Below, one piece after another: positions 7,320-15,561 of a DNA stretch of 64,000 nt. Every line of letters starts with the position of its first letter. Position 1 is the stretch's first letter. The position numbers and the translations under genes are program-made. The notes under the pieces were generated by a model that was not told where the DNA came from, made no database searches, and saw only the letters and a list, made by a program, of their open reading frames with translations. Origin of the DNA: Burkholderiaceae bacterium (GTDB lineage: Bacteria; Pseudomonadota; Gammaproteobacteria; Burkholderiales; Burkholderiaceae_B); the NCBI GenBank assembly GCA_020851995.1, contig JADZBO010000158.1:1-64000 (forward strand). The letters run 5' to 3'.

Positions 7320-9050
7320 ATGCAGAGTCAGCCGCAGTTCCCAGCGCAAACGCTGGTCGATGTTGAAAGCTCAATGGAGGAGTATCTTGAGCAGCGCGAC
7401 TGGCGCGTCAACGCAAACGCCAACCAGGGGTACAGCCTCGGCGGGCTGATTCTGAATGTGGCCGGCAAGGTGACGGCCAACTACTGGCTCTCGCATGTAT
7501 TCAGTGCGGCGGCTGGGCAGGCGCATCGGTCCGGCGACATCCATATTCATGACCTCGACATGTTGTCCGGGTATTGCGCCGGTTGGTCGCTGCGGCAATT
7601 GCTGACTGAGGGATTCAACGGGGTACCGGGTAAAGTCGAGGCCAAACCCGCAAAGCACATGTCGGCCGCAGTCGGCCAGATCGTGAATTTTCTGGGTACG
7701 CTGCAAAACGAATGGGCGGGTGCGCAAGCGTTCAGTTCGTTCGATACCTACATGGCGCCGTATGTCCGCGTCGACAAAATGACCTACCCGCAGGTCAGGC
7801 AAAGCATCCAGGAACTGATCTACAACCTGAACGTGCCGAGTCGCTGGGGTACGCAGACGCCGTTCACCAACCTGACTTTCGACTGGACCTGCCCGGACGA
7901 TCTGCGCGAGCAGATTCCATATGTCGGTGGCCAGGAGATGCCGTTCACGTATGGTGAATTACAAGCCGAAATGGATATGATCAACCGTGCCTACATTGAC
8001 GTCATGATGACGGGCGATGCGCTGGGCCGGGTGTTTACCTTTCCGATACCAACCTACAACATCACGCCGGATTTTGACTGGGATCACCCGAATTCCGACC
8101 TGCTGTTCGAAATGACCGCGAAGTACGGACTGCCGTACTTCCAGAACTTCCTGAATTCGGATCTGAAGCCGCACATGGTGCGGTCAATGTGCTGTCGGCT
8201 GCAACTGGACCTGCGGGAGTTACTCAAGCGCGGTAACGGGTTGTTCGGCTCCGCCGAGCAAACCGGCAGCATTGGCGTGGTGACGATCAATTGCGCGCGC
8301 CTGGGCTATCAGTACGCCGGCGACTGGCCCGGGTTGCTGGCCCAACTCGACACGCTGATGGATCTGGGGCGCGATGTGCTTGAGGTCAAGCGCACGGTCG
8401 TGCAGGGGTACATTGATAAGGGGCTCTATCCCTACACCAAGCGTTATCTCGGGACGTTGCGCAATCATTTCAGCACCCTCGGCGTGAACGGTATCAACGA
8501 GATGATCCGCAACTTCACCCGCGACGCTCATGACATCACGAGCCCGCAAGGGCACGCCATGGCGGTGGCCTTGCTGGACCATGTGCGCAGCAAGATGACA
8601 CAGTTTCAGGAACAGACCGGCCACTTGTATAACCTTGAAGCCACGCCCGCGGAAGGCACCACCTACCGCTTTGCCCGCGAAGACCAGAAGCGCTGGCCCG
8701 ACATTCTGCAGGCCGGTCCGGAGGACAAGCCTTACTACACCAATTCGAGCCAGTTGCCGGTGGGCTTTACCGCCGATCCTTTCGCCGCGTTGCAGATGCA
8801 GGAAGAGCTGCAATCCAAATACACAGGCGGCACCGTGCTGCACCTCTACATGAACGAGGCCGTATCGTCGACGCAGGCGTGCAAGACACTCGTGCGCAGG
8901 GCGTTGTCCGGCTTCCGCTTGCCGTACATCACGGTGACGCCGACATTCTCGATTTGCCCCACGCACGGATACCTTTCCGGGCACCACGAATTTTGTCCCA
9001 AGTGCGATGAAGTCCTGCTCGCCGAGCAGGAATGCCAGTCGTGCGAGTAG
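7320..9050 (+). CDS. nrdD: Anaerobic (class III) ribonucleotide reductase, large part lacking the glycyl-radical domain
   Basis: This 576-residue protein is the catalytic barrel of the class III reductase, which makes deoxyribonucleotides without oxygen. HIHDLDMLSGYCAGW (Cys86) and SMCCRLQLDLRELL (Cys291/Cys292) hold the expected active-site cysteines. The C-terminus has the zinc tetrad Cys559-x2-Cys562 and Cys572-x2-Cys575, with Cys546 nearby. It is shorter than E. coli NrdD (about 712): there is no N-terminal ATP-cone, and the protein ends one residue after the last zinc cysteine, so the glycyl-radical loop is absent. That loop is encoded 20 bases downstream in another frame as a separate gene. 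Start ATG 7320 lies behind the FNR box, and nrdG follows. Confidence 0.92.
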   Translation: MQSQPQFPAQTLVDVESSMEEYLEQRDWRVNANANQGYSLGGLILNVAGKVTANYWLSHVFSAAAGQAHRSGDIHIHDLDMLSGYCAGWSLRQLLTEGFNGVPGKVEAKPAKHMSAAVGQIVNFLGTLQNEWAGAQAFSSFDTYMAPYVRVDKMTYPQVRQSIQELIYNLNVPSRWGTQTPFTNLTFDWTCPDDLREQIPYVGGQEMPFTYGELQAEMDMINRAYIDVMMTGDALGRVFTFPIPTYNITPDFDWDHPNSDLLFEMTAKYGLPYFQNFLNSDLKPHMVRSMCCRLQLDLRELLKRGNGLFGSAEQTGSIGVVTINCARLGYQYAGDWPGLLAQLDTLMDLGRDVLEVKRTVVQGYIDKGLYPYTKRYLGTLRNHFSTLGVNGINEMIRNFTRDAHDITSPQGHAMAVALLDHVRSKMTQFQEQTGHLYNLEATPAEGTTYRFAREDQKRWPDILQAGPEDKPYYTNSSQLPVGFTADPFAALQMQEELQSKYTGGTVLHLYMNEAVSSTQACKTLVRRALSGFRLPYITVTPTFSICPTHGYLSGHHEFCPKCDEVLLAEQECQSCE

Positions 9051-9070
9051 CACTTCACAGGAGCCCTCCG

Positions 9071-9253
9071 ATGACCAATCTCTCAGAACAGCAGCATTTC
9101 ACCCGCCCAGTTGTCCTGGACGACTCGCAACGCACGCGGTGCGAGGTCTGGACTCGTGTCATGGGCTACCACCGTCCTATCGCGTCGTTCAATACCGGCA
9201 AGCAGGGCGAATTCCAGGAGCGCCTGTTCTTCCGGGAATGCAAGTCCTCCTGA
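9071..9253 (+). CDS. Separate glycyl-radical domain of the anaerobic ribonucleotide reductase
   Basis: This 60-residue protein matches the C-terminal glycyl-radical module of Nrd[21 protein letters not shown], with Gly32 in MGYHRP as the expected radical residue, then EFQERLFF. It has its own ATG with an ideal ribosome site (AGGAG at 9059-9063, 7-base spacer), 20 bases after the nrdD stop and in a different frame. So it appears to be a true separate subunit that would dock on the truncated NrdD barrel and be charged by NrdG. A frameshift in an ancestral fused gene, or a sequencing error, is the main alternative; the well-placed start signal argues against both. It ends 18 bases before nrdG. 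Confidence 0.82.
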   Translation: MTNLSEQQHFTRPVVLDDSQRTRCEVWTRVMGYHRPIASFNTGKQGEFQERLFFRECKSS

Positions 9254-9271
9254 TCGGCAATCAGGGCAGCC

Positions 9272-10162
9272 ATGCTGAACGAATTCCGCGCAACTTCCTG
9301 CAAGGAAGCTTCCGTGTCCGAGCCTGCACCAGCGTCTGAGCCTGCATCTGGATCTGGATCTGGCTCTGGCTCTGGATCTGGCTCTGGATCTGGTTCTGGT
9401 TCTGGTTCCGGTTCTGGTTCTGGTTCTGGTTCTGGTTCCGGTTCCGGTTCGGCAACCGTACCTGTATTTTTACCCAAAGATACCCGGCCAGTTCGGGATC
9501 GAAAGCCGGTCATTGGGGGTGTGGTGCCGTTTTCCACAGTGGATTGGCCTGGCAAGCTCGCCGCAGTCCTTTTCGTGGCCGGCTGCCCCTGGCGTTGCGG
9601 GTATTGCCATAATCCGCATCTGCAGCGGCGACACGGTCAGCACGACTGGGATGATGTACTGCGATTTTTGCAGTCCAGGGTCGGATTGCTGGATGCAGTG
9701 GTGCTTTCCGGTGGTGAGCCCACCGTCGACCCGGCCTGCGAACGCATGCTGCGGGACGTCCGCGCGCTTGGTTTTGAAATGGCGCTACACACTGCCGGTA
9801 TGGCGCCGGGCCATCTTGCAAGTGCGTTGCCCTATCTGGATTGGGTCGGACTGGACATCAAGACAACCACATCGCGCTACCCGGCGCTGACTGGCCGGCG
9901 CAATAGTGCGCCACCCGTGCAGAGAAGCCTGGATTTGCTGCTGCGCTGGGGAGGCCCTTTCGAGTGCCGCACGACATGGAGCCCCGAATGGCTGGCGGAA
10001 TCAGAATTGCTTGATCTGGCGCAAGGATTAGCGGCCCAAGGTGTGCGGCAATATGCACTCCAGCGTTATCGCCCGAATCCGGTGAGCCCACCGGTAGCCG
10101 GGTTAAGTGACGAATCCCGTCACCGACTGCTGGATATCTTTGAGCATTTTTCCTACAGGTGA
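9272..10162 (+). CDS. nrdG: Anaerobic ribonucleotide reductase activating protein (radical SAM), with Ser-Gly repeat leader
   Basis: This 296-residue radical-SAM enzyme would generate the glycyl radical on the small subunit encoded just upstream. The domain starts at about residue 80 ([17 protein letters not shown], typical of this activase group). The cluster motif is Cys105-x3-Cys109-x2-Cys112 ([11 protein letters not shown]), and LSGGEPT follows. The first 79 residues are unusual: a short acidic/Ala start, then 17 Ser-Gly dipeptides (26-59), then a basic linker. Start ATG 9272 has only a weak ribosome site (CAGGGC). The repeat has no in-frame ATG after it; a GTG within VIGGVVP would cut into the domain, so the repeat is probably translated. 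Confidence 0.88.
   Translation: MLNEFRATSCKEASVSEPAPASEPASGSGSGSGSGSGSGSGSGSGSGSGSGSGSGSGSGSATVPVFLPKDTRPVRDRKPVIGGVVPFSTVDWPGKLAAVLFVAGCPWRCGYCHNPHLQRRHGQHDWDDVLRFLQSRVGLLDAVVLSGGEPTVDPACERMLRDVRALGFEMALHTAGMAPGHLASALPYLDWVGLDIKTTTSRYPALTGRRNSAPPVQRSLDLLLRWGGPFECRTTWSPEWLAESELLDLAQGLAAQGVRQYALQRYRPNPVSPPVAGLSDESRHRLLDIFEHFSYR
9347..9448 (+). repeat. Hexanucleotide microsatellite (17 units of TCTGGN/TCCGGT)
   Basis: Seventeen consecutive 6-base units lie inside nrdG and encode Ser-Gly each. The units vary mainly at the sixth base (A or C in the first seven, T afterwards), and three units have TCC for TCT. Such arrays change length by slippage; here a change keeps the frame and only alters linker length. 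The clustering of A/C variants at the 5' end and T variants at the 3' end suggests expansion in two steps. Confidence 0.97.
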
Positions 10163-10166
10163 GGTG

Positions 10167-11012
10167 ATGGCAAAACCGCTCGACGTCAGCGAGTTTCTCG
10201 GGCACCTACCGATCTTCCGAACGCTCGACCGTGTGTCACGGCAGGAGTTGGCGGACGCAGCGCGCGCAAAGCGGCTGGTCAAGCATGAGTACCTGTTCCG
10301 GCGAGGTGATTTGCCGACCGGGATGTACATTGTCGTCGTCGGTACCATGAAGCTATCGATTCCGGACGTGCGAAACAATCTTGAAAAAGTGGTCGAATTC
10401 ATTGCGCCTGGCGAGGTGTTTGGCGAAGCCCTGATGTTTCTCGCTCACCCTTACCCGACCGATGCGCAGGCGCTCGATGACTGCCTGGTGATCTGGATCG
10501 ATCGCAGCGATATCGACCGGCTCATCGATCATGACCCCCTGTTTGCCCGACGGATGCTCACGAGTCTTTCCGGTCGGTTTGAACGTCTGCTGCACGATAT
10601 TGAAACGATTAGTCTGCACACGGCGGACGAGCGACTGGTTGACTATTTGCTGCGGCAGCCTCGCGAAGGGGACACCACACGCCTGATGTTCAACAAGCGC
10701 GTGATCGCGTCCAAACTGGGGTTAAAGCCGGAAACGCTGTCGCGGTCTCTCCAGCACCTTTCGGCAGAGGGTCTTATTTCGGTCAACGGCGCCCGGGTAC
10801 AGATTCTTGACGAGGAACGGCTTACGCGCATGGTGTCCGACCTGAGTGAGCCGTTTGATGGACCGGATTCGAGTCGTACCCCGCCGATCTCCGTCCCAAA
10901 GACCACGCAAGCGAACTCATCGGGTGCCGGCGGGAACGGCTTTGATCCGTCCGCCATGGCCGCGCAGGATGACGGCAGGGTCGTGGGTAAGGCTGCGGCG
11001 TTAGGGTGGTAG
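10167..11012 (+). CDS. Crp/Fnr-family transcriptional regulator, DNR-like
   Basis: This 281-residue protein has a cyclic-nucleotide-binding-type beta-roll (about 15-125), a dimer helix and a C-terminal HTH_Crp domain (about 150-215). The recognition helix LKPETLSRSLQHL has Glu189, Ser192 and Arg193, the E--SR pattern that reads FNR-type TTGAT half-sites. It lacks the N-terminal cysteine cluster of FNR; its only cysteine is Cys106. It therefore probably senses something other than oxygen directly, perhaps nitric oxide through haem as in DNR proteins. The last 50 residues are a Ser/Pro-rich, probably disordered tail. Start ATG 10167 lies 4 bases after nrdG. It may act on the FNR box at 7221. 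Confidence 0.87.
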   Translation: MAKPLDVSEFLGHLPIFRTLDRVSRQELADAARAKRLVKHEYLFRRGDLPTGMYIVVVGTMKLSIPDVRNNLEKVVEFIAPGEVFGEALMFLAHPYPTDAQALDDCLVIWIDRSDIDRLIDHDPLFARRMLTSLSGRFERLLHDIETISLHTADERLVDYLLRQPREGDTTRLMFNKRVIASKLGLKPETLSRSLQHLSAEGLISVNGARVQILDEERLTRMVSDLSEPFDGPDSSRTPPISVPKTTQANSSGAGGNGFDPSAMAAQDDGRVVGKAAALGW

Positions 11013-11067
11013 CCTGTACTCCGGTGTTAAATGTGCCTTCAAGCGTCGAACGTCCGGAGGGGAAAAG

Positions 11068-11646
11068 ATGAAAGACAAGGCGATCCGCGCATTACTGGCA
11101 GAAGCGCAAACGTCGTTGCGCGAGGGGCGGCTTGCTGATGCGCGTCAACAACTGGAAAATGCGCAGGCGCTTGGCGCCGACCGTGGTCTGGTTTGCGAAG
11201 GACTGGCGCACGTTGCGGCGGAGCAGGGTGATATCCCCGCCGCTGCGGTGCTGATGGTTGAGGCAAGTGCGCTACTGCCCGAGGCCGTTAATGTGGCCTA
11301 CCAGGCAAGCCATTTCAATCAACTGGCAGGTCGCTTCGACATCGCACTCGAACTCATTGATCGTGCCCTGATTATTTCCCCGTTGAACCCCGCGCTCCAT
11401 TACGCCCGGGGGATTACGCTTGGTTCGTTGGGTCGCTATGAAGAGGAAATATCGTCCTACAGTAAGGCGATTGAAATCAAGGACGATTTCGTCGATGCCT
11501 ACGTGAACATGGGCGTTGCCCTGCGGAAAATGCAGCGCTATGACGCTGCGCTGGCCGCTTTCAATACGGCGATCGGGCTCAACCCCGAGCATGAGGACGC
11601 GCGCACCCAGTGTGCGCAAACCAGCGTGTTGCTCGGCAAAATATAG
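11068..11646 (+). CDS. TPR-repeat protein
   Basis: This 192-residue protein consists of tetratricopeptide repeats, a helical scaffold for protein binding. Clear repeats are at about 82-115 (AGRFDIALELIDRALIISPLNP), 116-149 (LGRYEEEISSYSKAIEIKDD) and 150-183 (MQRYDAALAAFNTAIGLNPE); weaker ones precede. No signal peptide or transmembrane segment is visible, so it is cytosolic. Start ATG 11068 follows GGAGGGG. It is the last plus-strand gene of the anaerobic block, 55 bases after the Crp/Fnr gene, and converges on moaC. Its partner is unknown. Confidence 0.8.
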   Translation: MKDKAIRALLAEAQTSLREGRLADARQQLENAQALGADRGLVCEGLAHVAAEQGDIPAAAVLMVEASALLPEAVNVAYQASHFNQLAGRFDIALELIDRALIISPLNPALHYARGITLGSLGRYEEEISSYSKAIEIKDDFVDAYVNMGVALRKMQRYDAALAAFNTAIGLNPEHEDARTQCAQTSVLLGKI

Positions 11647-11740
11647 AGCATGGACGGCGCTATCGCCCCGATTCGATGCGAGCCGACCACCGGGATCGGG
11701 CAGTCTGAGGCGACCTCGCCAGGACGCCAGATGCCTTGGC

Positions 11741-12223
11741 CTACGTGGCAGGCACCCAGGATCCGGACTTCCCGCCGTGCTTTTCCAGCAGACGCACGCC
11801 GTCGATCACCATGCCGCGATCGACCGCCTTGAGCATGTCGTAAATGGTCAGCAGGGCCACGCTGGCAGCGGTCAGGGCTTCCATCTCGACGCCCGTGCGT
11901 CCTACCGTCTCCGCCGTCGCAGTGCAGGCAACCGACGACGCCGATGCATTCAGCTCGAAGTCGACGCTGACGCGCGTCAGCGGTATTGGATGGCAAAGGG
12001 GAATGAGCGATCCGGTTTGCTTGGAAGCCATGATGCCCGCGAGCCTCGCAACCCCGAGCACATCGCCCTTGGCCGCGGATCCGCCCGCAAGCTTTCCGAA
12101 GGTGGCCGGTTGCATGTTGATCCGCCCGCAAGCCACCGCGCGCCGATGCGTTTCGGCCTTGGCAGCCACGTCAACCATGTGTGCCTGGCCTGAGGCGTCG
12201 AAGTGTGTGAGTTCCTGGCTCAT
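11741..12223 (-). CDS. moaC: Cyclic pyranopterin monophosphate synthase MoaC
   Basis: This 160-residue protein matches MoaC from end to end. With MoaA it converts GTP (through 3',8-cyclo-dihydro-GTP) to cyclic pyranopterin monophosphate, the first step of molybdenum cofactor synthesis. Seen motifs are HMVDV near the start, [19 protein letters not shown], the active-site segment [23 protein letters not shown] and [11 protein letters not shown]. It is the last gene of the minus-strand cofactor operon; its ATG overlaps the mobA stop (ATGA, 12220-12223), so translation is likely coupled. Confidence 0.97.
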   Translation of the reverse strand: MSQELTHFDASGQAHMVDVAAKAETHRRAVACGRINMQPATFGKLAGGSAAKGDVLGVARLAGIMASKQTGSLIPLCHPIPLTRVSVDFELNASASSVACTATAETVGRTGVEMEALTAASVALLTIYDMLKAVDRGMVIDGVRLLEKHGGKSGSWVPAT

Positions 12224-12882
12224 CGCGGCTCCCGCGGCGTGTCAAACATATCCATGCTGTTGAAATTGCTGAACGCAGACGCGTCGTCGAAGGCGACCGC
12301 AACGGCACCCAACTGATCGAGCCAGGCTTGCACCGACCCATGCCCCGTATCGAGAAATTTCGAGAGTGATCCGCTGACCGACGGGTGCAGTAAACAGCAC
12401 AAGGGTTGGGGGCCGTCCTCGGTGGTTGCATAGGCAGCCAGTAGTCCTTCCCGGGCGGTTGCGGCGGCGCAGAGCCGGGCCAGCAGATCCGCGGGCAGCA
12501 TGGGCGTGTCGCAGGGCACGACCAGCACCCAATTGCGCTTGCATCGCATCAGCCCGGCCTCGATACCCGCCAGCGGTCCGGGAAAGCCGGCACGCTCATC
12601 GGCGACCACGATGTGACCCGTCTGGCGGTATGCATCAAGATTGCGGTTGGCGCTGATGAGAGTGCGCTGCGGCGCAGTTTGCTGTCTGGCTAGGCGTTCG
12701 AGCACGTGCTCCACGAGCGGCAAGCCCCGCCACATGATCCATCCCTTGTCCCGGCCGGCCATTCGGCTTCCCTTGCCACCGGCGAGGATCAGGGCGTCGT
12801 AGGCGAACGCGGACTGTGCCGCCGGTTCGCGGCTGTCGCGTGTGTCGTCGGCGGATTGCAGCGGTTTCGGATTGTTTTGCAT
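12220..12882 (-). CDS. mobA: Molybdenum cofactor guanylyltransferase MobA
   Basis: This 220-residue nucleotidyltransferase attaches GMP to molybdopterin to form the bis-MGD cofactor used by NarG. The N-terminal signature is [17 protein letters not shown] (GTP-binding loop with the conserved Arg and Lys), followed by [11 protein letters not shown] and VPCDTPMLP with the metal-binding Asp. A 28-residue polar leader precedes the Rossmann fold; the ATG at 12882 has no in-frame alternative that keeps the fold intact and a better site. It is 15 bases after moaE and overlaps moaC by 4. Confidence 0.95.
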   Translation of the reverse strand: MQNNPKPLQSADDTRDSREPAAQSAFAYDALILAGGKGSRMAGRDKGWIMWRGLPLVEHVLERLARQQTAPQRTLISANRNLDAYRQTGHIVVADERAGFPGPLAGIEAGLMRCKRNWVLVVPCDTPMLPADLLARLCAAATAREGLLAAYATTEDGPQPLCCLLHPSVSGSLSKFLDTGHGSVQAWLDQLGAVAVAFDDASAFSNFNSMDMFDTPREPR

Positions 12883-12897
12883 TGGTTCAACTTGGGA

Positions 12898-13398
12898 TCA
12901 ATTGTCGCCTGTTGCCTTGAGCGGCAGATCTGACCATCGCATCGCGGCGCTGGCGTCGTGCGTCCGCGCCTCGATCCAACGGGGACCGTCGGGTGTCCAC
13001 TCTTTTTTCCAGAACGGCGCTTCGGTCTTCAGATAGTCCATGATGAACATATTGGATTCATAGGCGGCATGCCGGTGCGCGCTGGCAGTGAGCACCAGCA
13101 CGATATTGTCGCCGGGAAACATTTTGCCGATGCGATGCACAATCCGAATCGCCTGCAGCGGCCAGCGCCCGGCGGCCATATCGGCGATGCGAGCCAGCGA
13201 TTTTTCCGTCATGCCCGGATAGTGTTCAAGCTCAAGCGCAACCACGTCATCGGCCAGATTCAGGTCGCGCACCTGGCCGACAAATGCGGTGACTGCACCG
13301 ATTGCGCGGTCGCCATCGGTCAGGCTGCGGTGCTCGCCGCCGAGATCGAAGTCGTCATTGCGGACATCGACAGAAATCCTGGTGAGGTGGCTGCTCAT
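12898..13398 (-). CDS. moaE: Molybdopterin synthase catalytic subunit MoaE
   Basis: This 166-residue protein is the large subunit of molybdopterin synthase, which uses MoaD thiocarboxylate to add the dithiolene sulfurs to cyclic pyranopterin monophosphate. Typical segments are GAVTAFVGQVRD, LELEHYPGMTEKSL, IRIVHRIGKMFPGDNIVLV, SAHRHAAYESNMFIMDYLK and the catalytic-lysine region PFWKKEW. It follows moaD directly: the moaD stop ends one base before the moaE ATG. Confidence 0.97.
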   Translation of the reverse strand: MSSHLTRISVDVRNDDFDLGGEHRSLTDGDRAIGAVTAFVGQVRDLNLADDVVALELEHYPGMTEKSLARIADMAAGRWPLQAIRIVHRIGKMFPGDNIVLVLTASAHRHAAYESNMFIMDYLKTEAPFWKKEWTPDGPRWIEARTHDASAAMRWSDLPLKATGDN

Positions 13399-13662
13399 CT
13401 AGCCTCCGGTGACAGGGCGGAAAACGGCCACTTCAGCCCCGTCGGTCAGTGCGGTGTTCTCCGTGACCATTTCCTGGTTCAACGCGATGCGCAGCGCGGC
13501 GCCCTTGGCGAGCTCTTCCTGCCAGACCCCGCCCCGGGCAGCCAGGTGTGCGATCAGGTCGGCCACCGTGAGAACATCGGCGGGCAGATCCAGCGATTCG
13601 CCGGTCTGGCCGAAGCGTTCACGCAGTTGCGCAAAGTAGAGTATCTGAATCCGCATGTTCAT
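13399..13662 (-). CDS. moaD: Molybdopterin synthase sulfur carrier subunit MoaD
   Basis: This 87-residue ubiquitin-like protein ends in the Gly-Gly (VTGG) that is adenylated and thiocarboxylated to carry sulfur to MoaE. The MNMRIQ start at 13662 overlaps the moeA stop as ATGA; a second ATG two codons later (13656) is possible. The adenylating enzyme MoeB is not in this window. Confidence 0.94.
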   Translation of the reverse strand: MNMRIQILYFAQLRERFGQTGESLDLPADVLTVADLIAHLAARGGVWQEELAKGAALRIALNQEMVTENTALTDGAEVAVFRPVTGG

Positions 13663-14882
13663 CAGTCCATCAGTGCGGAAAGGGGAATGTAGCGAACCGT
13701 ATCGCCCGCCCGAATCGTGGTCGATGCCGGAACATCCACCAGACCGTCGGCCCATGCCATGCTGCTCATGACCCCGGAACTCTGGTTGGGCCAGAGTTGC
13801 AGCGTCGGCGGCGTTGAAGCCGGGTCGAAGCGCACCCGCATGAACTCCCTGCGCCGGTCCGGACGCGGCACGTCAAACCCGGCGACTGCATCGATCGCGA
13901 ACAGGCCGGCATCGGGCATACCCATGCGCCGTTGCAGGAAGGGTCGCGCGAGCAGCAGGAACGTGACAAAGGCGCTGACCGGGTTGCCAGGCAGACCAAT
14001 GAAATCGGCGTCGCCCACGCGGCCATAAGCCAGCGGTTTGCCTGGTTTCATGGAGATTTGCCACAAATCCAGTTGGCCAAGACTCTGTACGGCGGCCTTG
14101 ACATGGTCTTCCTCGCCAACCGACACGCCTCCACAGGTGATGATGACGTCGTTCTCGGCCGCCGCGCGTGCCAGTGCTTCACGTGTTGCGCTTGCGGAGT
14201 CGCGCACGATGCCGTAATCGGCCACCACGCAGCCCATGCGATGCAGCAGCGAGACGATCGCATAGCGATTGCTGTTGTAGATTGCTCCCGGTGCCAGAGG
14301 ATTGCCCGGTTCGGTCAGTTCGTCTCCGGTGAACAGTACGCCGACATGAACGCGGCGAAACACCTCGAGTCGGTCGACCCCGACTGAGGCGGCAAGCGCC
14401 AGGTGCTGTGGACCCAGCCGCAGCCCCGGTGCGAGCACGGCGGAGTCGGCGGCGATGTCTTCGCCCTTGAGGCGAATGTGCTGTCCAGCGGTGATCGGAT
14501 GCGTGACGCGAATCCGACCGTCCTCAAGCTCGGTATGTTCTTGCGGAACGACTGCGTGACTTCCCGGGGGTACTGGCGCACCGGTGAAAATGCGCGCAGC
14601 GGTGCCGGAGCCGAGAACAGTGCCGGTTTGACCCGCGGCAATTCGCTGCGTGACCGGATAGGAGTGCGGCAGTGCCGAGAAGTCTTCGATCGCCAGCGCG
14701 TAGCCGTCCATCGCGGAATTGTCGAAGCCGGGGACGTTGATCGGCGAGATGACCGGGCGGGCAAGGATCAGCCCGCTGGCGTGCAGCAGCGGCAGGGATT
14801 CAGTGCGGGTGGGTGCTCGGGCTGCGCCAAGAAGCTTTGCCCGCGCGTCGTCGAAATCGAGCATTGGTCGTTGCAAATTCAT
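13662..14882 (-). CDS. moeA: Molybdopterin molybdenumtransferase MoeA
   Basis: This 406-residue enzyme inserts molybdate into adenylated molybdopterin. It shows the MoeA domains: N-terminal PVISPINVPGFDNSAMDGYA, the central MoCF-binding domain with TGDEL, YNSN, ITCGGVSVGEEDHVK and the metal-ligand segment MKPGKPLAYG, FIGLPGNPVSA, and a C-terminal beta domain. I chose ATG 14882 (MNLQRPM), 19 bases after the narL stop; an upstream in-frame start at 14966 would overlap narL by about 65 bases and adds a non-conserved leader. MogA/MoaB, the usual adenylating partner, is not seen here. Confidence 0.95.
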   Translation of the reverse strand: MNLQRPMLDFDDARAKLLGAARAPTRTESLPLLHASGLILARPVISPINVPGFDNSAMDGYALAIEDFSALPHSYPVTQRIAAGQTGTVLGSGTAARIFTGAPVPPGSHAVVPQEHTELEDGRIRVTHPITAGQHIRLKGEDIAADSAVLAPGLRLGPQHLALAASVGVDRLEVFRRVHVGVLFTGDELTEPGNPLAPGAIYNSNRYAIVSLLHRMGCVVADYGIVRDSASATREALARAAAENDVIITCGGVSVGEEDHVKAAVQSLGQLDLWQISMKPGKPLAYGRVGDADFIGLPGNPVSAFVTFLLLARPFLQRRMGMPDAGLFAIDAVAGFDVPRPDRRREFMRVRFDPASTPPTLQLWPNQSSGVMSSMAWADGLVDVPASTTIRAGDTVRYIPLSALMD

Positions 14883-14901
14883 GTCGGTTACGGTCGCGGA
14901 A

Positions 14902-15552
14902 TCAGGTTGCGGAAATTCCGTGTTCGACCGCGTAGATTGCGGCCTGAACCCGGTTGTGTACGCCAAGTTTCTTCAGAATGCTCTGGAGGTGAATTTTGAC
15001 AGTGCTTTCGGCCAGGTCAAGTTTGCGGGCAATTTCCTTGTTGGCAAGGCCAGCGGCGAGTTCAACCAGTATTTCCCGCTCCCGGGGCGTGAGTTTATCT
15101 GCATCGCTCGCGCGAACGGGCACCGGGTTGCGGAATCTGGCGACGAGCTTGGCGGTCATCGCCTCCGAGATCACGGAGTCGCCGGCAAAGGCGCGTCGCA
15201 ATGCGTTGAGCAAATAGTCGGCGTCGATGTTTTTCAGCAGGTATCCCGCAGCGCCATTTCGGAGCGCGACCGCCAGGTCCTCGGCGTCCTCCGATACGGT
15301 GAGCAGGACAACCTGACATGCAGGGGTGTCCTGAAGGATCAGCTGGATCGCTTCGAGCCCCGAGAGTCCTGGCATATGCAGATCCAGCAGCACGATGTCC
15401 GGTTTGAGCTCGCGCGCGCGTTTGACGCCATCGACGCCGTCGGCTGCTTCGCCGATCACCTCGAAATCCGGGTGGCGTTGCAGCAACAGCCGGATGCCAC
15501 TGCGAAACAGCGAGTGATCGTCGACGAGAAGAATGCGTATGGGTGATGTCAT
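14902..15552 (-). CDS. narL: Nitrate/nitrite response regulator NarL
   Basis: This 216-residue protein has a receiver domain (about 5-120; acidic pocket Asp11/Asp12, phospho-acceptor Asp57 in LLDLHMPG, Lys in LLKNID) and a LuxR-type helix-turn-helix (about 148-210; LTPREREILVELAAGLANKEIARKL is the start, with VKIHLQSILKKL as recognition part). It lies 9 bases downstream of narX, its cognate kinase. It would activate the nar genes when nitrate is present. Candidate targets with the NarL 7-2-7 heptamer layout lie at 19330 and 19613. Confidence 0.94.
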   Translation of the reverse strand: MTSPIRILLVDDHSLFRSGIRLLLQRHPDFEVIGEAADGVDGVKRARELKPDIVLLDLHMPGLSGLEAIQLILQDTPACQVVLLTVSEDAEDLAVALRNGAAGYLLKNIDADYLLNALRRAFAGDSVISEAMTAKLVARFRNPVPVRASDADKLTPREREILVELAAGLANKEIARKLDLAESTVKIHLQSILKKLGVHNRVQAAIYAVEHGISAT

Positions 15553-15561
15553 CGGGGGGCG

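Noticed and set aside
9032..9070. Continuous fused NrdD through a programmed frameshift near the nrdD stop
   Set aside because: No slippery heptamer or stimulatory structure is evident, and the downstream part has its own ideal ribosome site and ATG at 9071.
9166..9555. Minus-strand frame with a Glu-Pro repeat tract
   Set aside because: It is the reverse reading of the hexanucleotide array inside nrdG; the plus-strand reading continues into a complete radical-SAM domain.
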